Shown: positions 1 through 11,543 of the stretch, in pieces | Layout of the letters: every line of letters begins with the position of its first letter | Numbering within the stretch: position 1 is the first letter of the stretch | Position numbers and translations under genes: made by a program | Notes under the pieces: model-generated | Told to the model about the DNA's origin: nothing | Seen by the model: the letters and a program-made list of their open reading frames with translations, nothing else | Databases searched by the model: none | Assembly (NCBI RefSeq): GCF_003255815.1 | Contig: NC_037668.1 | Span: 64,871,582 to 64,935,581 of the forward strand | Reading direction: 5' to 3' | Length of the DNA: 64,000 nt | Source of the DNA: Theropithecus gelada | Lineage: Eukaryota; Chordata; Mammalia; Primates; Cercopithecidae

Positions 1-757
1 AAGCTCAAGGGTAAATGGCTCCGTGTCTGGCCCACAAATTCACAAGAGCTGCAGCTCCCAGCCCTGCACTCCACGTCACCAACAGGGGGATGTGATCATT
101 AGGTGATTATATTTTTAAGGCCCAAATTGTTTTATTTGTTTCCCTGCCAGCTTTCATGAGGCCATCAGTCATTCCCCACACAGATAACATTTCTTATGTA
201 CATTGACAGAATAAATTACATGGTTCTCATCCGGCAAATCAACATTACAGGGGAACATTATCTTTTGCAAAATGCTGCCTGGGCACATCATAAATCCTAA
301 CCAGGTTTATTACATCTGTCTTGTCATAGATTCATTTTATTGAGAAGTGGGCCTTTTTTTTTCCAGATTAATAATCACATTAATAGATGAGATTCTTTTT
401 AGAGGATTATTTTCTTGGAGAAACCAAAGGAAGAATTTCACAGCTGCAGAGCATGGCCACACTAGTGGCTGGTGCTGTAAGACTGTCCTTGTCATGCTGA
501 CAATACCCTCCAGGACTGGGACCTGGGAACTCCTGACTCACCAGGGACTTTGGGCCAGCTCATGATCCCTTCTTTGCCTCTTATTTCAGGGCTCTTTCCA
601 AAGAACAAATCCAGAAGCTTCCAAGATGGAATCAAAGATGTATTGTGATATTAAACCAATCAAATGAAAATTTAATGAGTAACTAGCATGTGTGCAACTG
701 ACAAATCAATGGAGGAAGGAACGTTAACCCACTTGGAACAAGAAGAGAATAATTCAG
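1..757. other. Single-copy intergenic DNA
   Basis: No coding frame or recognisable repeat. The first 350 bases are AT-rich and moderately structured, which is compatible with non-coding sequence under weak constraint. A CACCAACAGGGGG stretch near 77-89 only loosely resembles a CTCF core. I assign no function. Confidence 0.5.
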
Positions 758-759
758 AT

Positions 760-974
760 TAGGGGTTGGAAAACTATGGCGGATGGGCCCAAACAAGACC
801 ATCACCTGTTTTAGTAAATGAGGTTTTCTTGGAACATAGCCTCTCCCATTTGTATTGTCTATGGCTGATTTTGCTCAATGGCAGAGCTGAGTACCTGCAA
901 CAGAGACCTTCTAGCCTGCACAGTCTGAAATATTTACTCTCTGGCTCTCTACAGAAGAAGTTCACTGGCTTCTG
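760..974 (+). mobile_element. Ancient hAT-like DNA transposon fossil
   Basis: The segment opens with a degraded AGGGGTTGG-type end and closes with a degraded inverted counterpart. Its body (spaced blocks near TTGTATTGTCTATGGCTG and AAATATTTACTCTCTGG) has the layout of a short non-autonomous mammalian DNA transposon known in many genomic copies. The subfamily is uncertain. The flanking 8-mers match at only 4 of 8 positions, as expected for a very old insertion. It encodes no protein. Confidence 0.6.
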
Positions 975-1057
975 GTCTAAATAAACTTCAGGCGGACAAT
1001 TTGCACAGATCGCACAATTTGCAGCCAAGTTGTGGGATCTGTGCTGAAGTGCTCACA

Positions 1058-1245
1058 ACATTGATTTGAGTTCATTGTGCTAAATGCTTTTCTTGCATCA
1101 TCTTATTTAATTCTGGTTCTATTCTACAAATGAGGAAACTGAGGCTTTAAGTGATCCAGTGACTCTTCTAAAATCACCAAGAGGCAGAGGCAGAAGCAGA
1201 ATCAAGCTAAAAATTCAGGCCTGTCCAGTGCCAAAATCCCTTCTT
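1058..1245 (+). mobile_element. MIR SINE
   Basis: Core-SINE pattern on the plus strand: a diverged 'size-of-class' stretch, then ATCTTATTTAAT, then the diagnostic AAATGAGGAAACTGAGGC at about 1128-1145, followed by a decayed tail. MIRs are tRNA-derived SINEs spread by L2 in early mammals. No intact RNA polymerase III promoter can be assumed at this age. Confidence 0.75.
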
Positions 1246-1487
1246 ACCTTTCCAGGAAATGGCCGGGGTACCATGGAGATGTTAATTAGTGAGAGTGGGG
1301 GAGACATGAGGAAACTTCTTAGGGTGCCTCAAATTTGGCACTTAAGATGTGGAAGGGTGGAGAGAAAGGGGGAGGAACTCCGGCAGTCGGAGCCCAGGAG
1401 AAGAGGAGGGGACTGTTATGCATCACAGGGTGGGCCCTGGTGTATCGGTGAGAGAATGACTTCCACCTACGGCTGCCATGATGGGCA

Positions 1488-1625
1488 TGGCCTCATTTAA
1501 GGCTTACAGATGAACTCTAAGGTGGGTACTTCTACAGTCTCCACTCAACAGATGGAGGAAAGAAGCCCAGAGAGGAAACCACCAGCCCAAAGTCACACAG
1601 CAGGTGAGTGGCATTTCCTCTTCAC
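1488..1625 (+). mobile_element. MIR SINE fragment
   Basis: Plus-strand MIR core: CAACAGATGGAGGAAAGAAG is followed by CCCAGAGAGGAAACC and AAAGTCACACAGCAGGTGAG, the standard order in MIR. Diverged and truncated at both ends. Confidence 0.7.
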
Positions 1626-2089
1626 TCATGTGGTTTTGGCAAGTTCTTTGCACAATATCAGGCAGTCTCACCTGGAGTAAGAGAGAGAGCTGGTGGGACA
1701 CTTTAGGGATTAAAAAGAAAAAGTGAGATAACTTCAGCCATGGGGTAGGTTGCATCAGAGTGGCAGAACCCAAGGGGAAGGCAAAACCTAGAAGCCAATT
1801 GAAAGCTATCAAGGTGGCTGAGTGCACCTGTCTGGGAATCATCTCTCAGACCTCTTCTCTGTTCAAATCAGGGAAGACTTTGTGTCTGAAAAAGGGTGCT
1901 TCTCCCCTACAATAGAAAGAGCTGGGGACCCGGACCCACCCATGCCTCTTCCCTGACCCCCAGGTCTGCTCTACTTTTCCACTGTGACTTCTCACAGACA
2001 GCCCTAGCATCCCCAGTATGGCACAGTTCTCATCTTCCCTGCAAAGCCTGTTCCTCATGCTAGTAAATCACAGTCCCAGCCCCCTAGAT
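1626..2089. other. Single-copy DNA, no gene seen
   Basis: No repeat or convincing open frame. Short frames on the minus strand are not protein-like and have no recognisable domain. Confidence 0.4.
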
Positions 2090-2935
2090 GCTCAGAAAGA
2101 AAACTTAAGCCATCCTTGACTTCTTTCTTTTTCTCACACTCAACATCCAATCCACTAGTAAACGCTGTTGGTTTTACTTTCAAAATATAAATAGTATCTT
2201 ATCAATTCTCCCCACTTCTGCTGCTACCCACTGGGCCCAAGACCACCATCATCCCTTGCACCAACTGGTCTGCCCACCTTGGCCCTGCTGTCCTACTCAG
2301 CCAGAGAGGTCCACTTAACAGGCAGCTTCTTGGCTCAAAACCCTCCAATTCCTCATTTTCACTAGCCTAAAGCCCACATCCATATAATGACCAGAAAGAC
2401 CCCGCACACTCAGCTGCAGCTACCCTCTCACTCAAGGCCCCTCTTCTCCCCTCCATCACTCTCAGCCACATCACCACCTGCCCTCACAGCGCCTGCCTCC
2501 CACCTTGCTGCACACCCCGAGGAGAAACCCTCTCCTTGCTGCCTTCATGAATGCTGTCCATGAGTTGTGCAGCCCGGCAAATCCGTGCCTCTGGATGCTT
2601 GTACTAGCTGTTCCCTTCTCCTCAGATGCCCTTCCACAAATATCTGTGGGCTGGATCCTTCAGCTCCTTCACAGTTTCGCTCAGAAGTCATTCTCAGTGA
2701 GAACTTCCTGCAGGTTTATGCAAAATTCCAACCTCCACACCAGTCTCTGCCTTCCCAGTTCCCTGCATTATTTTTCTCTTTATCATTCACCTCTATCAGG
2801 CTGTTTGTTTATTGCTCATTGGCTCTCCACTAGAATGTAAGCTCCACGAGGGCAGGGTTCTTATCTGTTTTATTCACTGCTAAATATGGAGTACCTAGAA
2901 TAAGTCCTGGCATATATATAATAATATATATTAAC
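2090..2935 (+). mobile_element. L2 LINE 3' region
   Basis: Long plus-strand L2 remnant. Recognisable blocks in order are the pyrimidine-rich 3' part of the L2 ORF, CCCTTCTCCTCAGATGCCC, TTCTCAGTGAGAACTTCCTG, and the diagnostic end CTAGAATGTAAGCTCCACGA followed by GAGGGCAGGGTTC and TCCTGGCATA. The reading frame is destroyed throughout. About 850 bp is a long survival for L2. Confidence 0.8.
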
Positions 2936-2964
2936 CCATATGAGCTTGGCAAATGTATAAAAGT

Positions 2965-3469
<505 letters not shown>

Positions 3470-3499
3470 TAAACCTGCATCATGAGACCAAAACTGAGG

Positions 3500-3725
3500 C
3501 TCTGATGTCCAGCAATGACAAGAAACTCAGCTCCACAACCTACTAACAATGTAACTGAGGAATGTTTCATCATCTTGCACCTCAGTTTGCTCACCTGTAA
3601 AATGGGTGATAATAAAACCGATTTTATAAAGTTATTTTAGGGACTGAATGAAGGAAAGCACAAAAAAAGATGGTTGGCATAGGGCCTGGCCCACGTGAGC
3701 TTGATGAATGTTAGTGATGGTGAGG
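3500..3725 (-). mobile_element. MIR SINE
   Basis: Reverse MIR with clear CACCTCAGTTTGCTCACCTG, TAAAATGGGTGATAATAA and GGCATAGGGCCTGGC blocks in the correct order. Diverged but nearly complete in its central core. Confidence 0.75.
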
Positions 3726-4639
3726 ACGGTGATGACAATCCCCAAGGAGGCGTCCTGGGAAGGAGGTGCCCTCCAATCCCTGGCCTCTCAGCAGGGAGTA
3801 GGCTGCTGATGAGTCAGGCCTGAGCACATTAATGTGCAAAGTCTGTCTCCCTGTTTTTTTCCTTTTAGCACAAAAATCTCTCCTAGCACCTCTCATTATC
3901 CACTTCATCAGTCTCAAACCGTTGGCTAATTGCACTCCCCAGCAGCTCCTCCCTCCCTGCCTCTTCAACAAGCTCAACAGGACACAGCTGCCTCCTTCTT
4001 TGGGGCTCCCCCGGGGAGTTATAAACAAAATATAACAGGCAATGCCCTGACTGCCTTCTCTGGGCTCCCCTACTGAGCCCCTGTTCCTCTCCTACCTCCC
4101 CATTCCGCAGGAGAATGGCCACAGGACAGCCAAGGGCAGCGGGGTGGGTGGAAAAGGGAGGTGGACCTGCAACAAGATTTCATGGTTTACTCTGGCTCTT
4201 AGGTCTTCAAGATTCTAACTCCTAACTGGCTGTGATCCTTGAGAAAGGGAAACTCAGGAGTTGAGTTTGACATTCGCCCCAACTTCCTGCCAGTGGGCCC
4301 TTTCCAAACCTGGAGCACATATTTGGAAAGAGAGAAAAGAGGTCTGACTGCATGAAGGAATCAGAGACTAGAGTGTGAGGCAGCTGGAATTTGTGGAGCA
4401 AGTTGCAGGACAGTTGGAAGATGCATAGAGAAGGAGCACCAGGAACATATATAGTATTTGCCCTGATAGTAAGCCACGCATGGACAGGGTGAGACTGTGC
4501 TGCCTGGCAGAGAATAGCTTCTAGACCTGCAGCGAGCCACAGTACTTTGTTGGAAATCACACCGTGCTGGGAGATAGTGGAGTTGTGACCAGCCAGAGTG
4601 GAGATCTTGCTGAATGCCCTCGGCATTTTGCAGACTCCA
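3726..4639. other. Single-copy DNA, no gene seen
   Basis: No repeat recognised. The longest open frame (minus strand 4222-4626, 134 codons) has no recognisable motif, and the region lacks paired splice signals that would support an exon. Confidence 0.4.
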
Positions 4640-5235
4640 AGAAGGCTATGTGTTAGGCACTACTCTACACTCACCCTAACAAAGTCTAAAATTAATTCAT
4701 GACACAACCAAGCTGACTCACCAGCAAATTAACTGCCTACCACAACAAAAACACAATACTCTTTCAAAGAGGGCAATAAAAATTAGTATCTCCATAACAC
4801 AGCATTCACATTGTCTAGCATACAATTTTTAAAATGCCAAAAATGCAAAGCAGGAAAATATAACCTATAACCAGGAGAAAAATTTACCTACAGGTGATAT
4901 GGGTGCTGGAATTAGCAGTAAAAAACTTTAAAACATCTATTATAAATATGTTTAAGGATGTAAATGAGAATATGTATGAAATGAGTGAAACAATGGGGAA
5001 CCTCAACAGAAAAATGGAAACTATGAAACGAATCAAGTAAAAATTATAGAACTGAAAGATGCAATACTTGGAATGAAAAATTAACTAGATGAACTCAACA
5101 ATAGATTGGAAACTGAAAAGAAAAGAGCAATGAATTTGAAAACAACCTGTGAAACCGTGAAAACTAAAGTACACAGAGAAAAAGGAACAGAATGTCAGTG
5201 ACCTGTGGGACAACACCAAGGATTGTAACATAAAC
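4640..5235 (+). mobile_element. Old L1M LINE, 5' UTR/ORF1 portion
   Basis: A-rich plus-strand sequence resembling the 5' part of a mammalian-wide L1 (L1M). The passage around GTCAGTGACCTGTGGGACAA (5193-5212) matches the ORF1 region of old L1s. The reading frame is destroyed. It joins abruptly near 5235 to L1 3' sequence, so the middle of the element is missing here. Confidence 0.65.
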
Positions 5236-5264
5236 AAAATTAGAGTTCAAACAAAAAGGGAGAG

Positions 5265-6475
5265 AGATTGGGGCAGAAAAAAATTTTTGAAAGAAATAAT
5301 GATGGTCAAGAGAATGAAAAGACAAGCCACAGACTGGAAAAAAATATTTGCAAAAGACATATTTGATATGGGACTGTTATTCAAAATATACAAAGAATTA
5401 TTGAAACTCAACAATTCATAAAATAAGCAACCCAATTTAAAGTGAACAAAGTATCTGAACAGATACTTAATACAGATGGTCAACAACCTATGAAAGACAG
5501 GCTTTCATAAATGACATTCAGATGGCAAATAAGCATGTGAAAAAAATGCTCAATATCATATATCATTAGGGAATTATGAAGGAAAACAATGAGATATCAC
5601 TACACACCTATTAGAATGGCCAAAATTGAAAACACTGACAACACCAAATGTGAACAACAGGAATGCCTCATCTATTATTGGTGGGTATGCAAATGGTACA
5701 GTCATTTTGGAAGACAGTTTGGCAGTTTCTTTTGTTTTTTTATAAAACTAAATATACCCTTACTATACAATCCAGCAATCACTCCCCTTAATATTTACCC
5801 AAATGAGTTGAAAATTTATTTCCACTCAAAAACCTTCACAGGAATGTTTACAGCAATTTCATTTATAATTGCCAAAACTTGGAAGCAAATGAGATGTCCT
5901 TCAATAAATGAATAAATAAACATACTGTGGGACCATCCATACAATAGGATATTATTCATCACTAAAAATGAAATGAGCTATTAAGCCCTGAGAAGACACA
6001 GGGGAACCTTAAAGACATATTGCTAAGTAAAAGAAAACAACCTGAAAATTGTACGTGATGTCAACTATATGACATTCTAGAAAAGATAAAATATGAAGAC
6101 AGTTAAAAGATCAGTGGTTGCCAGGAATTCAAGGGAGAAAGAAGGAGGAACGAATATGGAACACAGAAGATGTTTTGAGCAGGGAAATTATTCTGTATGA
6201 TGCTGGAAGGATGGGCACATGTCACTACACAGTTGTCAAAATCCATAGAATGTATAACACCAAGAGTGAACTCTATTGTAAACTATGGACTTTGGTTGAT
6301 AATAATGTGTTGATGTTGGTTCAGTGGTTGTAATAAATGTACCACACTGATGTGGGATATTGATGGTGGGGGAGGCTATATGTGTGAGAGGTGAAGGGGT
6401 ATATGGGAAGTCTGTACTTTCTATTAAATTTTGCTGTGATCCTATAACTTCCCTAAAAAGTAAAGTCTATTGATT
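5265..6475 (+). mobile_element. Old L1M LINE, ORF2 C-terminal part and 3' UTR
   Basis: Plus-strand remnant of the ORF2 C-terminal region (block near ATCACTACACACCTATTAGAA; AGATGTCCTTCAATAAATGA) followed by the L1M 3' UTR, ending with TTGCTGTGATCCTATAACTT and an AAGTAAAGTCTATTG terminus. The open frame at 5589-5915 is a short surviving piece of ORF2, not a gene. The element is internally deleted relative to a full L1. Confidence 0.85.
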
Positions 6476-6489
6476 TTTTTAAAGATTTA

Positions 6490-6555
6490 AAATGTTTCAA
6501 ATGTGATGACAATGTCAACCCACAAATCCAGAAGCTTGGCAAATCCCAAGCAACA

Positions 6556-6590
<35 letters not shown>

Positions 6591-7720
6591 CTGTCTTTAC
6601 CACCATCACCAAAACACACAATAATAAAATTTCTGGAAAACAAAGTTAAAGAGAAAATCCCACAACAGACCCAAGAAAAGATGCATATAGGTAGGAGAAT
6701 TAAAATAAAAAGATAAGAATGATCACTGATTTACCACTAAACACAACGCAAGTCAGAAGGCAATGGAGACCTTAAAGTGCTAAAAGAAAAACAGCCCATC
6801 ACCTTAAGTCTGTATTCAGAAGTCATTAAAAATGAAGGTGAAATGGAGAAATGTTGAAATAAATAAAAACTGAGAGAATTCATCACCAAGCTAAAGAAGA
6901 ATGGTACCAGATGGAAGCTAAGATCCTCCTCAAGGAATAAAGAACACCAAAAATGGTAGTATGTATGAGTAAATGTAAAATACATTTTCCTTAAGTTTTA
7001 ATTTATTTAAGAGAAAAGTGGCTGTTTAGAGCAATAATAATAGCATTGCATTGTGGGAGTTAACATACGTAAAAATAAAATAAATGTCAAAAATAGAGCA
7101 AAGAAAGGAGGAAATGGAAGTATACTGTTGTAAGATTATTATACTGTATGTAAAGTGGAATAATATTAATTCAAGGTAGGCTTTGTTAATTTAAGAATGC
7201 ATATTGCAATTCCTAGAGTAACCATCTAAAAAGAGATATAGATAAAAAGCTAGTAGATGAGATTAAAAAATTTAATGTTAGAAATTCCCATGAATTTAAA
7301 GAAGGCAGAAAAGAAAAAAAGAAAAAAGAAAAGGGGAAAAATAGATATCAAATTGCAAAATGGTACATTTCAACCCAACCAAATCAATAATTACATTAAA
7401 TGTAAGTGGACTAAACACTTCAATTAAAAGGCAAAAATTGATCATTTAAAGAAATAATACTCAACTGTATCCTATTTATAAGATACCCACTTTAAATGTA
7501 AAAATACAGAGAGGCTAAAAGTAAAAGGATAAAAAGAAGATATGTTGTGAAAGACAAAGTAGATTCAACACAAGAACTATTACTAGAGATAAGAGGGACA
7601 TTTCATATGAGAAAAGAGCCAATCAAGAAGACAGAACAATCCTAAATGTGTATGTATCTAATAACAGAGTTTCAAAACAATGAAGAAAAACTGACAGAAC
7701 AAGACCTGTGTGCTCACTTC
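6490..7720 (+). mobile_element. Old L1M LINE, ORF1 end to ORF2 start
   Basis: Plus-strand A-rich block. The end-of-ORF1 segment lies around 6720-6930. An inter-ORF spacer follows (CCTAGAGTAACCATCTAAAA at about 7213). The start of ORF2 is at about 7390-7445 (TTACATTAAATGTAAGTGGA). All frames are broken. It sits downstream of an L1 3' end, so the middle of an element follows its terminus, meaning either two insertions or a rearrangement. Confidence 0.75.
6552..6588. repeat. (CA)n microsatellite
   Basis: About 18 CA units with one early interruption, lying inside the L1M block. Likely polymorphic in length. Confidence 0.95.
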
Positions 7721-7724
7721 ATGT

Positions 7725-8089
7725 AATTTATATCTTAATAAAAAATAAAATATATATTTGTAGAAGTTTAAAAAAAAAAAAGAAAAAGATAGGCTCTCTG
7801 GCTCAGGAATAGGTAGGTCTAGGGCTTAAGATCAAGGCCTAATCAGCCGCCATCTTGACACAGTCTCAGAGAGCTGGGCCAGAGCTCTCAAATCCCTCCT
7901 GCCTGATACCAGGGAGAGCTGGCGGCTGGGTCAGGACAGAGCAAATAGTCACAGGTGAGAGATAAGCAGGGCAGGGTCCCAGACAGCACTCAACACCCTC
8001 CATAGACTGGTAGATAACACATGGGAGAGAGCAAAGAATAAATGATCTAATTTCCTGTTTCAGCACTTTTGTTTTCTTCATAATATTTA
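7725..8089. other. Single-copy DNA, no gene seen
   Basis: An AT-rich stretch with an A12 run (7770-7781) leads into about 300 bases of unrecognised sequence. No coding frame of note. Confidence 0.4.
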
Positions 8090-8290
8090 ACTACAGTTTG
8101 TAATCATTGCATCTATCTGTGTGTTCATGATTTAGTGTCTGTCTCACCCTGGGTCTGTAAATTCCATGAGGGCAGAAACCATGTCTGTATTTTTGGCATC
8201 TTATCCTAAGCCTTGGATACAGTGGCTGACATGTTGGAACACCCTTGATAATTGGTCATTGGATAAAGGAGTAAACAAATGAATGAATGA
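8090..8290 (+). mobile_element. L2 LINE 3' end
   Basis: Plus-strand L2 terminus: GTAAATTCCATGAGGGCAGA, then ACCATGTCTGTATTTTTGGC, and an AACAAATGAATGAATGAG end. This is the standard L2 3' terminal pattern. Confidence 0.8.
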
Positions 8291-9982
8291 GGGAAGAACA
8301 GAAAGGAATGGAAGAAAGGAAGGAGGGATACATTTTCCACTTCCTAGAAGAGCTAAGGCAATGTCATAAAGAGCATGAGGTCAAAAATACAAACCCTTGG
8401 GTCTCTTCTGCCATCCCAAAATTTCCTAGTAACTCCTGCAACCCCTTGCTGGGCTGCCCTAGCCCTGTTTCTGCCCTACCCTCTGAGCTCCTGACCTCTC
8501 TGTCAGGTCCAGTAGCTGGGCAGCAGGACCCCCTGAGGACCATGAAGTCTCGGTCGAAATCCTCTTCTGCTTCCTGTAAGGACAACCTCCTCTCTCTGGA
8601 CTTCAGTGTGTCCTGCACTAAATCAGACTTTTGTCTGCCAGAGCACAATCTCAGCTGCCTGCGAAAGGAATGCACAGTCATTGATCAAAGACTCTTACCT
8701 TAATTTGCTGCCACCTCAATCCCATCTCCACAATGAGCCATTTTCCAGACAATAGCCATCATCACTGCCTTTGTGCAGGCCCAGGCATCCTGAAATTGAG
8801 CTTCCAATTTCCTTGTAGACATGCACAGGAAATGGAAAATCTATGCCAGTCCCCAGAGGCACATTGACAATTGATTCCAAAGCACGCTGGGTGCCTACTC
8901 CCTGGGGCGCAGAGGGTACAGATGACCTGGGCCAGCCTGGGAAAGGTCTAGCTCCCATGACCAGTCCTCCAGGGTAGGACTAGCCTCTCCCTGAGGGCTG
9001 AGGGCCCCCTTAACTGCTCTACTTATATCACCCACCCACTCACTGCTGTGCCAGGCAGGACAGGGCCCTATTGCTGGGATCATCCCAGGAAACATCCCAG
9101 GTCACATCCCTGTGACCCTGAGTCCCAGAGTCCTGTTTGCAGAGGATCCCTTGGCTTCCTGGAAGGACAAAGATTCAGGGGACTAGAACTCTGAGAAAGG
9201 AAGGTAGACAATGGATGCCGTATCTGGGAAGAAGCCCTTGAAGTCACCAAGTCATGCCGAGGTAAGAGACACGCCTTTATTCCATTCCCCAAAAGACAGA
9301 CCACAGACGCTTCTGACTCATAAGTCTGAAAACATCATTTCTCCTGCTTAAACCTCTGACCATGGGTAGAGGGTCTCCACTGCTGTGTTGAACATAATCT
9401 TAAATATTTTGAGACAGTCAGGGAAATTTGATTAGGGACTGGGTATTTGATAATAGAAAGGATTTATTGTTAATTTTGTTAGGTGTGATAATATCACTGT
9501 CGTTGTGTAAGAAAACATCCATATTTTTTAGAGATATATGCTGCAGGAGTGTCAGGACACAATATCTGGAATTTGTTTCAAACACTTTAGTACAGAAAAA
9601 CAAAAAGGAAAGAAAAACTATCATAAAGCAGAATCCAGGCTCAACAAGATGAGATGCTCAGATTGAGAAATAACGTCTGCCACAGGCAGGGGAGAGGCAG
9701 CTGGGGTGGAGGTGGAGGGAGTGACAGGACACCAACCACACATTTGACATCCTGGCTGGTCCCCCATCTGCCAGACAAATGTCTACTTTGCCCTTCAGGC
9801 CTACTTTGAAGAATACCTTAGTTATTATTGACTAACTAGGAGATGATATGTTCTTAAACAATTCAGCCTTATTTGTTTATTCTGTTGCTGCTCTAGGACA
9901 GACCAAAAAATGAGAACTATGAGGGCCTTGGTCTAATAATTGCTGCTATTAATTGACTTTTATATGAAAGTCCTGACTTTCT
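8291..9982. other. Single-copy DNA, no gene seen
   Basis: About 1.7 kb without a repeat I can name. Open frames on both strands (for example plus 8287-8703, 138 codons) overlap antisense frames of similar size and show no domain, signal peptide or compositional bias typical of coding exons. Confidence 0.45.
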
Positions 9983-10283
9983 GGCTGGGTGTGGTGGCTC
10001 ACACCTGTAATTCCTTTGGAAGGCCAAGGCGAGCAGATCCATTGAGGTCAGGAGTTCAAGACTAGCCTGGCCAACATAGCAAAACCCTGTCTCTACTAAA
10101 AATACAAAAATTAGCTGGGCTTGGTGGCGTGTGCCCATAATCCAAGCTACTAGGGAGGCAGAGGCAGGGGGATCACTTTGAACCTGGGAGGCAGAGGTTG
10201 CAGTGAGCTGAGATTGTGCCACTGCCCTCCAGTCTAGGCGACAGAGTGAAACTCTGTAAAAAAAAGAAAAAAAAGAAAAGAAA
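9983..10283 (+). mobile_element. Alu SINE (AluS-like), full length
   Basis: Complete plus-strand Alu from GGCTGGGTGTGGTGGCTCAC through both arms to an interrupted A-tail (A/G mixture 10258-10283). Target-site duplication AAAGTCCTGACTTTCT at 9967-9982 and AAAGTACTGACTTTCT at 10284-10299 (one mismatch). The central A-rich linker and right arm are intact in outline. Confidence 0.96.
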
Positions 10284-10349
10284 AAAGTACTGACTTTCTA
10301 TTTTAGACTCAAATAAGCAATTTCTCCTTTCCTTACTTTCAAGTAGGAA

Positions 10350-10570
10350 GGGATATTAATAGCTGCCATTTATTGGATGTCTACCACATGCCAGGCAGTG
10401 TGCCAAGTACTGCGCATGCATCATCTCATTAATCGTCACAACAACCCCATGAGCTAGGGCTGTATTACCCCCATATTTCAGATCCCAGTTGGAATCACTT
10501 GTACAAGCCCACACAGAGGGTAAGCACTTGAGTTAGGATCTGACGTCAAGCTCTGTAACACCAAAGGCAC
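10350..10570 (+). mobile_element. MIR SINE
   Basis: Well-preserved plus-strand MIR: GCCATTTATTGGATGTCTAC, ATGCCAGGCAGTGTGCCAAG, CATCTCATTAATCGTCACAA, then the CCCATATTTCAGAT core and CCCACACAGAGGGTAAGC. One of the best-preserved MIRs in the window. Confidence 0.85.
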
Positions 10571-11265
10571 TGTCCAAGCATTGTACTCTCTCACCTCTCA
10601 CCTCTCACCAAACACCTGGACAAAGGACTTACACATTTGCAGGGTAAGGGAAGAGCTGGGAGTTTGTGGCCTGGAGGGCCAGAGAGAAAAAACGGAGACC
10701 AAGTTCCAAAGGACAGCTGCTAAAGAGCTGGTAACCTCGGGGAAACTCTCTGCTCTAACCAAGAGGGGGAAAGAGAAAACACTATCTGCAAGGGGCTCCC
10801 AGCTCACGGAGAGGAACTGCTTTCGGGACAGCTCAGAGCAGCTGCTCAGAAGCCTCCAGGAGAGGGCTCCCGGCTGTGAGCACTCCAGGTGGCTGGGACC
10901 ACTCTCCTGAAAACTTAGCCCACTTTGGGACCAGCACTCTGTTTGTCAGCTAAGGGCTAAAAACTGGGGATTTCAATAAGTGATACTGGGAACACAAATT
11001 CGAGGCTCCGTGAATATAATTCTAATTGGGCATAATTCTTCGTTTAGGGATTTTCTTGTTTTGTGGTAATAATTTGAGTCAAATTTTTTATGTGAGTTTG
11101 GTTATTTCTGTGGGATTTAAATTTTTGTCAGTAACTAAATATTGTACCCAATGTGCTGTGATAGGGGTGTGCTGTCAACACAGAATGCAAAGTTCCAATG
11201 TAGGCATTGAACGTGTGGTTCATGCAAGGAATCTGATATTCCAACTGAAGTGAAATTTATTGAGA
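10571..11265. other. Single-copy DNA, no gene seen
   Basis: Mixed composition. A 109-codon plus-strand frame (10581-10910) overlaps a 69-codon minus frame, and neither has recognisable features. Confidence 0.4.
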
Positions 11266-11543
11266 AACAAGGAAGGGTTGCTAGTCTACAATTCTCTGTT
11301 TTCTGTTTTGTTGTTGTTGTTGTTTTGTTTTTTTTTTTTTCAAAAAAGGACTCCAAGATTTCCCCAGGAATTTATGAGAACTGCTTGTAGTAATTTAGGA
11401 TGGACGTTAGAAATAAGAAAGGATTGCTAGCCTATAATTCCCTGCGTTTCCTGTTTCTGTATTCTTTTTTTCTTAGAAAAGGACTCCAAGATTTCCCCAG
11501 GAATTCATGAAAATTGTTTGTAGTAATTTAAGATGGAAGTTAG
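11266..11543. repeat. Local tandem duplication, two units of about 133-145 bp
   Basis: Unit 1 (11266-11410) and unit 2 (11411-11543) align end to end. Each holds a GGTTGCTAG or GGATTGCTAG block, a T-rich spacer, the shared GGACTCCAAGATTTCCCCAG, then TTGTAGTAATTTA and GATGGA(C/A)GTTAG. Most length difference is in the T-rich spacer. The units have diverged, so the duplication is not recent. I do not recognise the unit as a known interspersed repeat. Confidence 0.9.

Noticed and set aside
77..89. CACCAACAGGGGG as a CTCF site
   Set aside because: It carries an insertion in the core relative to the consensus and lacks the downstream GC. Much weaker than the motif at 62300.
10350..10570. Possible tRNA-like gene
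   Set aside because: The likeness comes from the tRNA-derived head of a MIR. There is no cloverleaf or intact A and B boxes.
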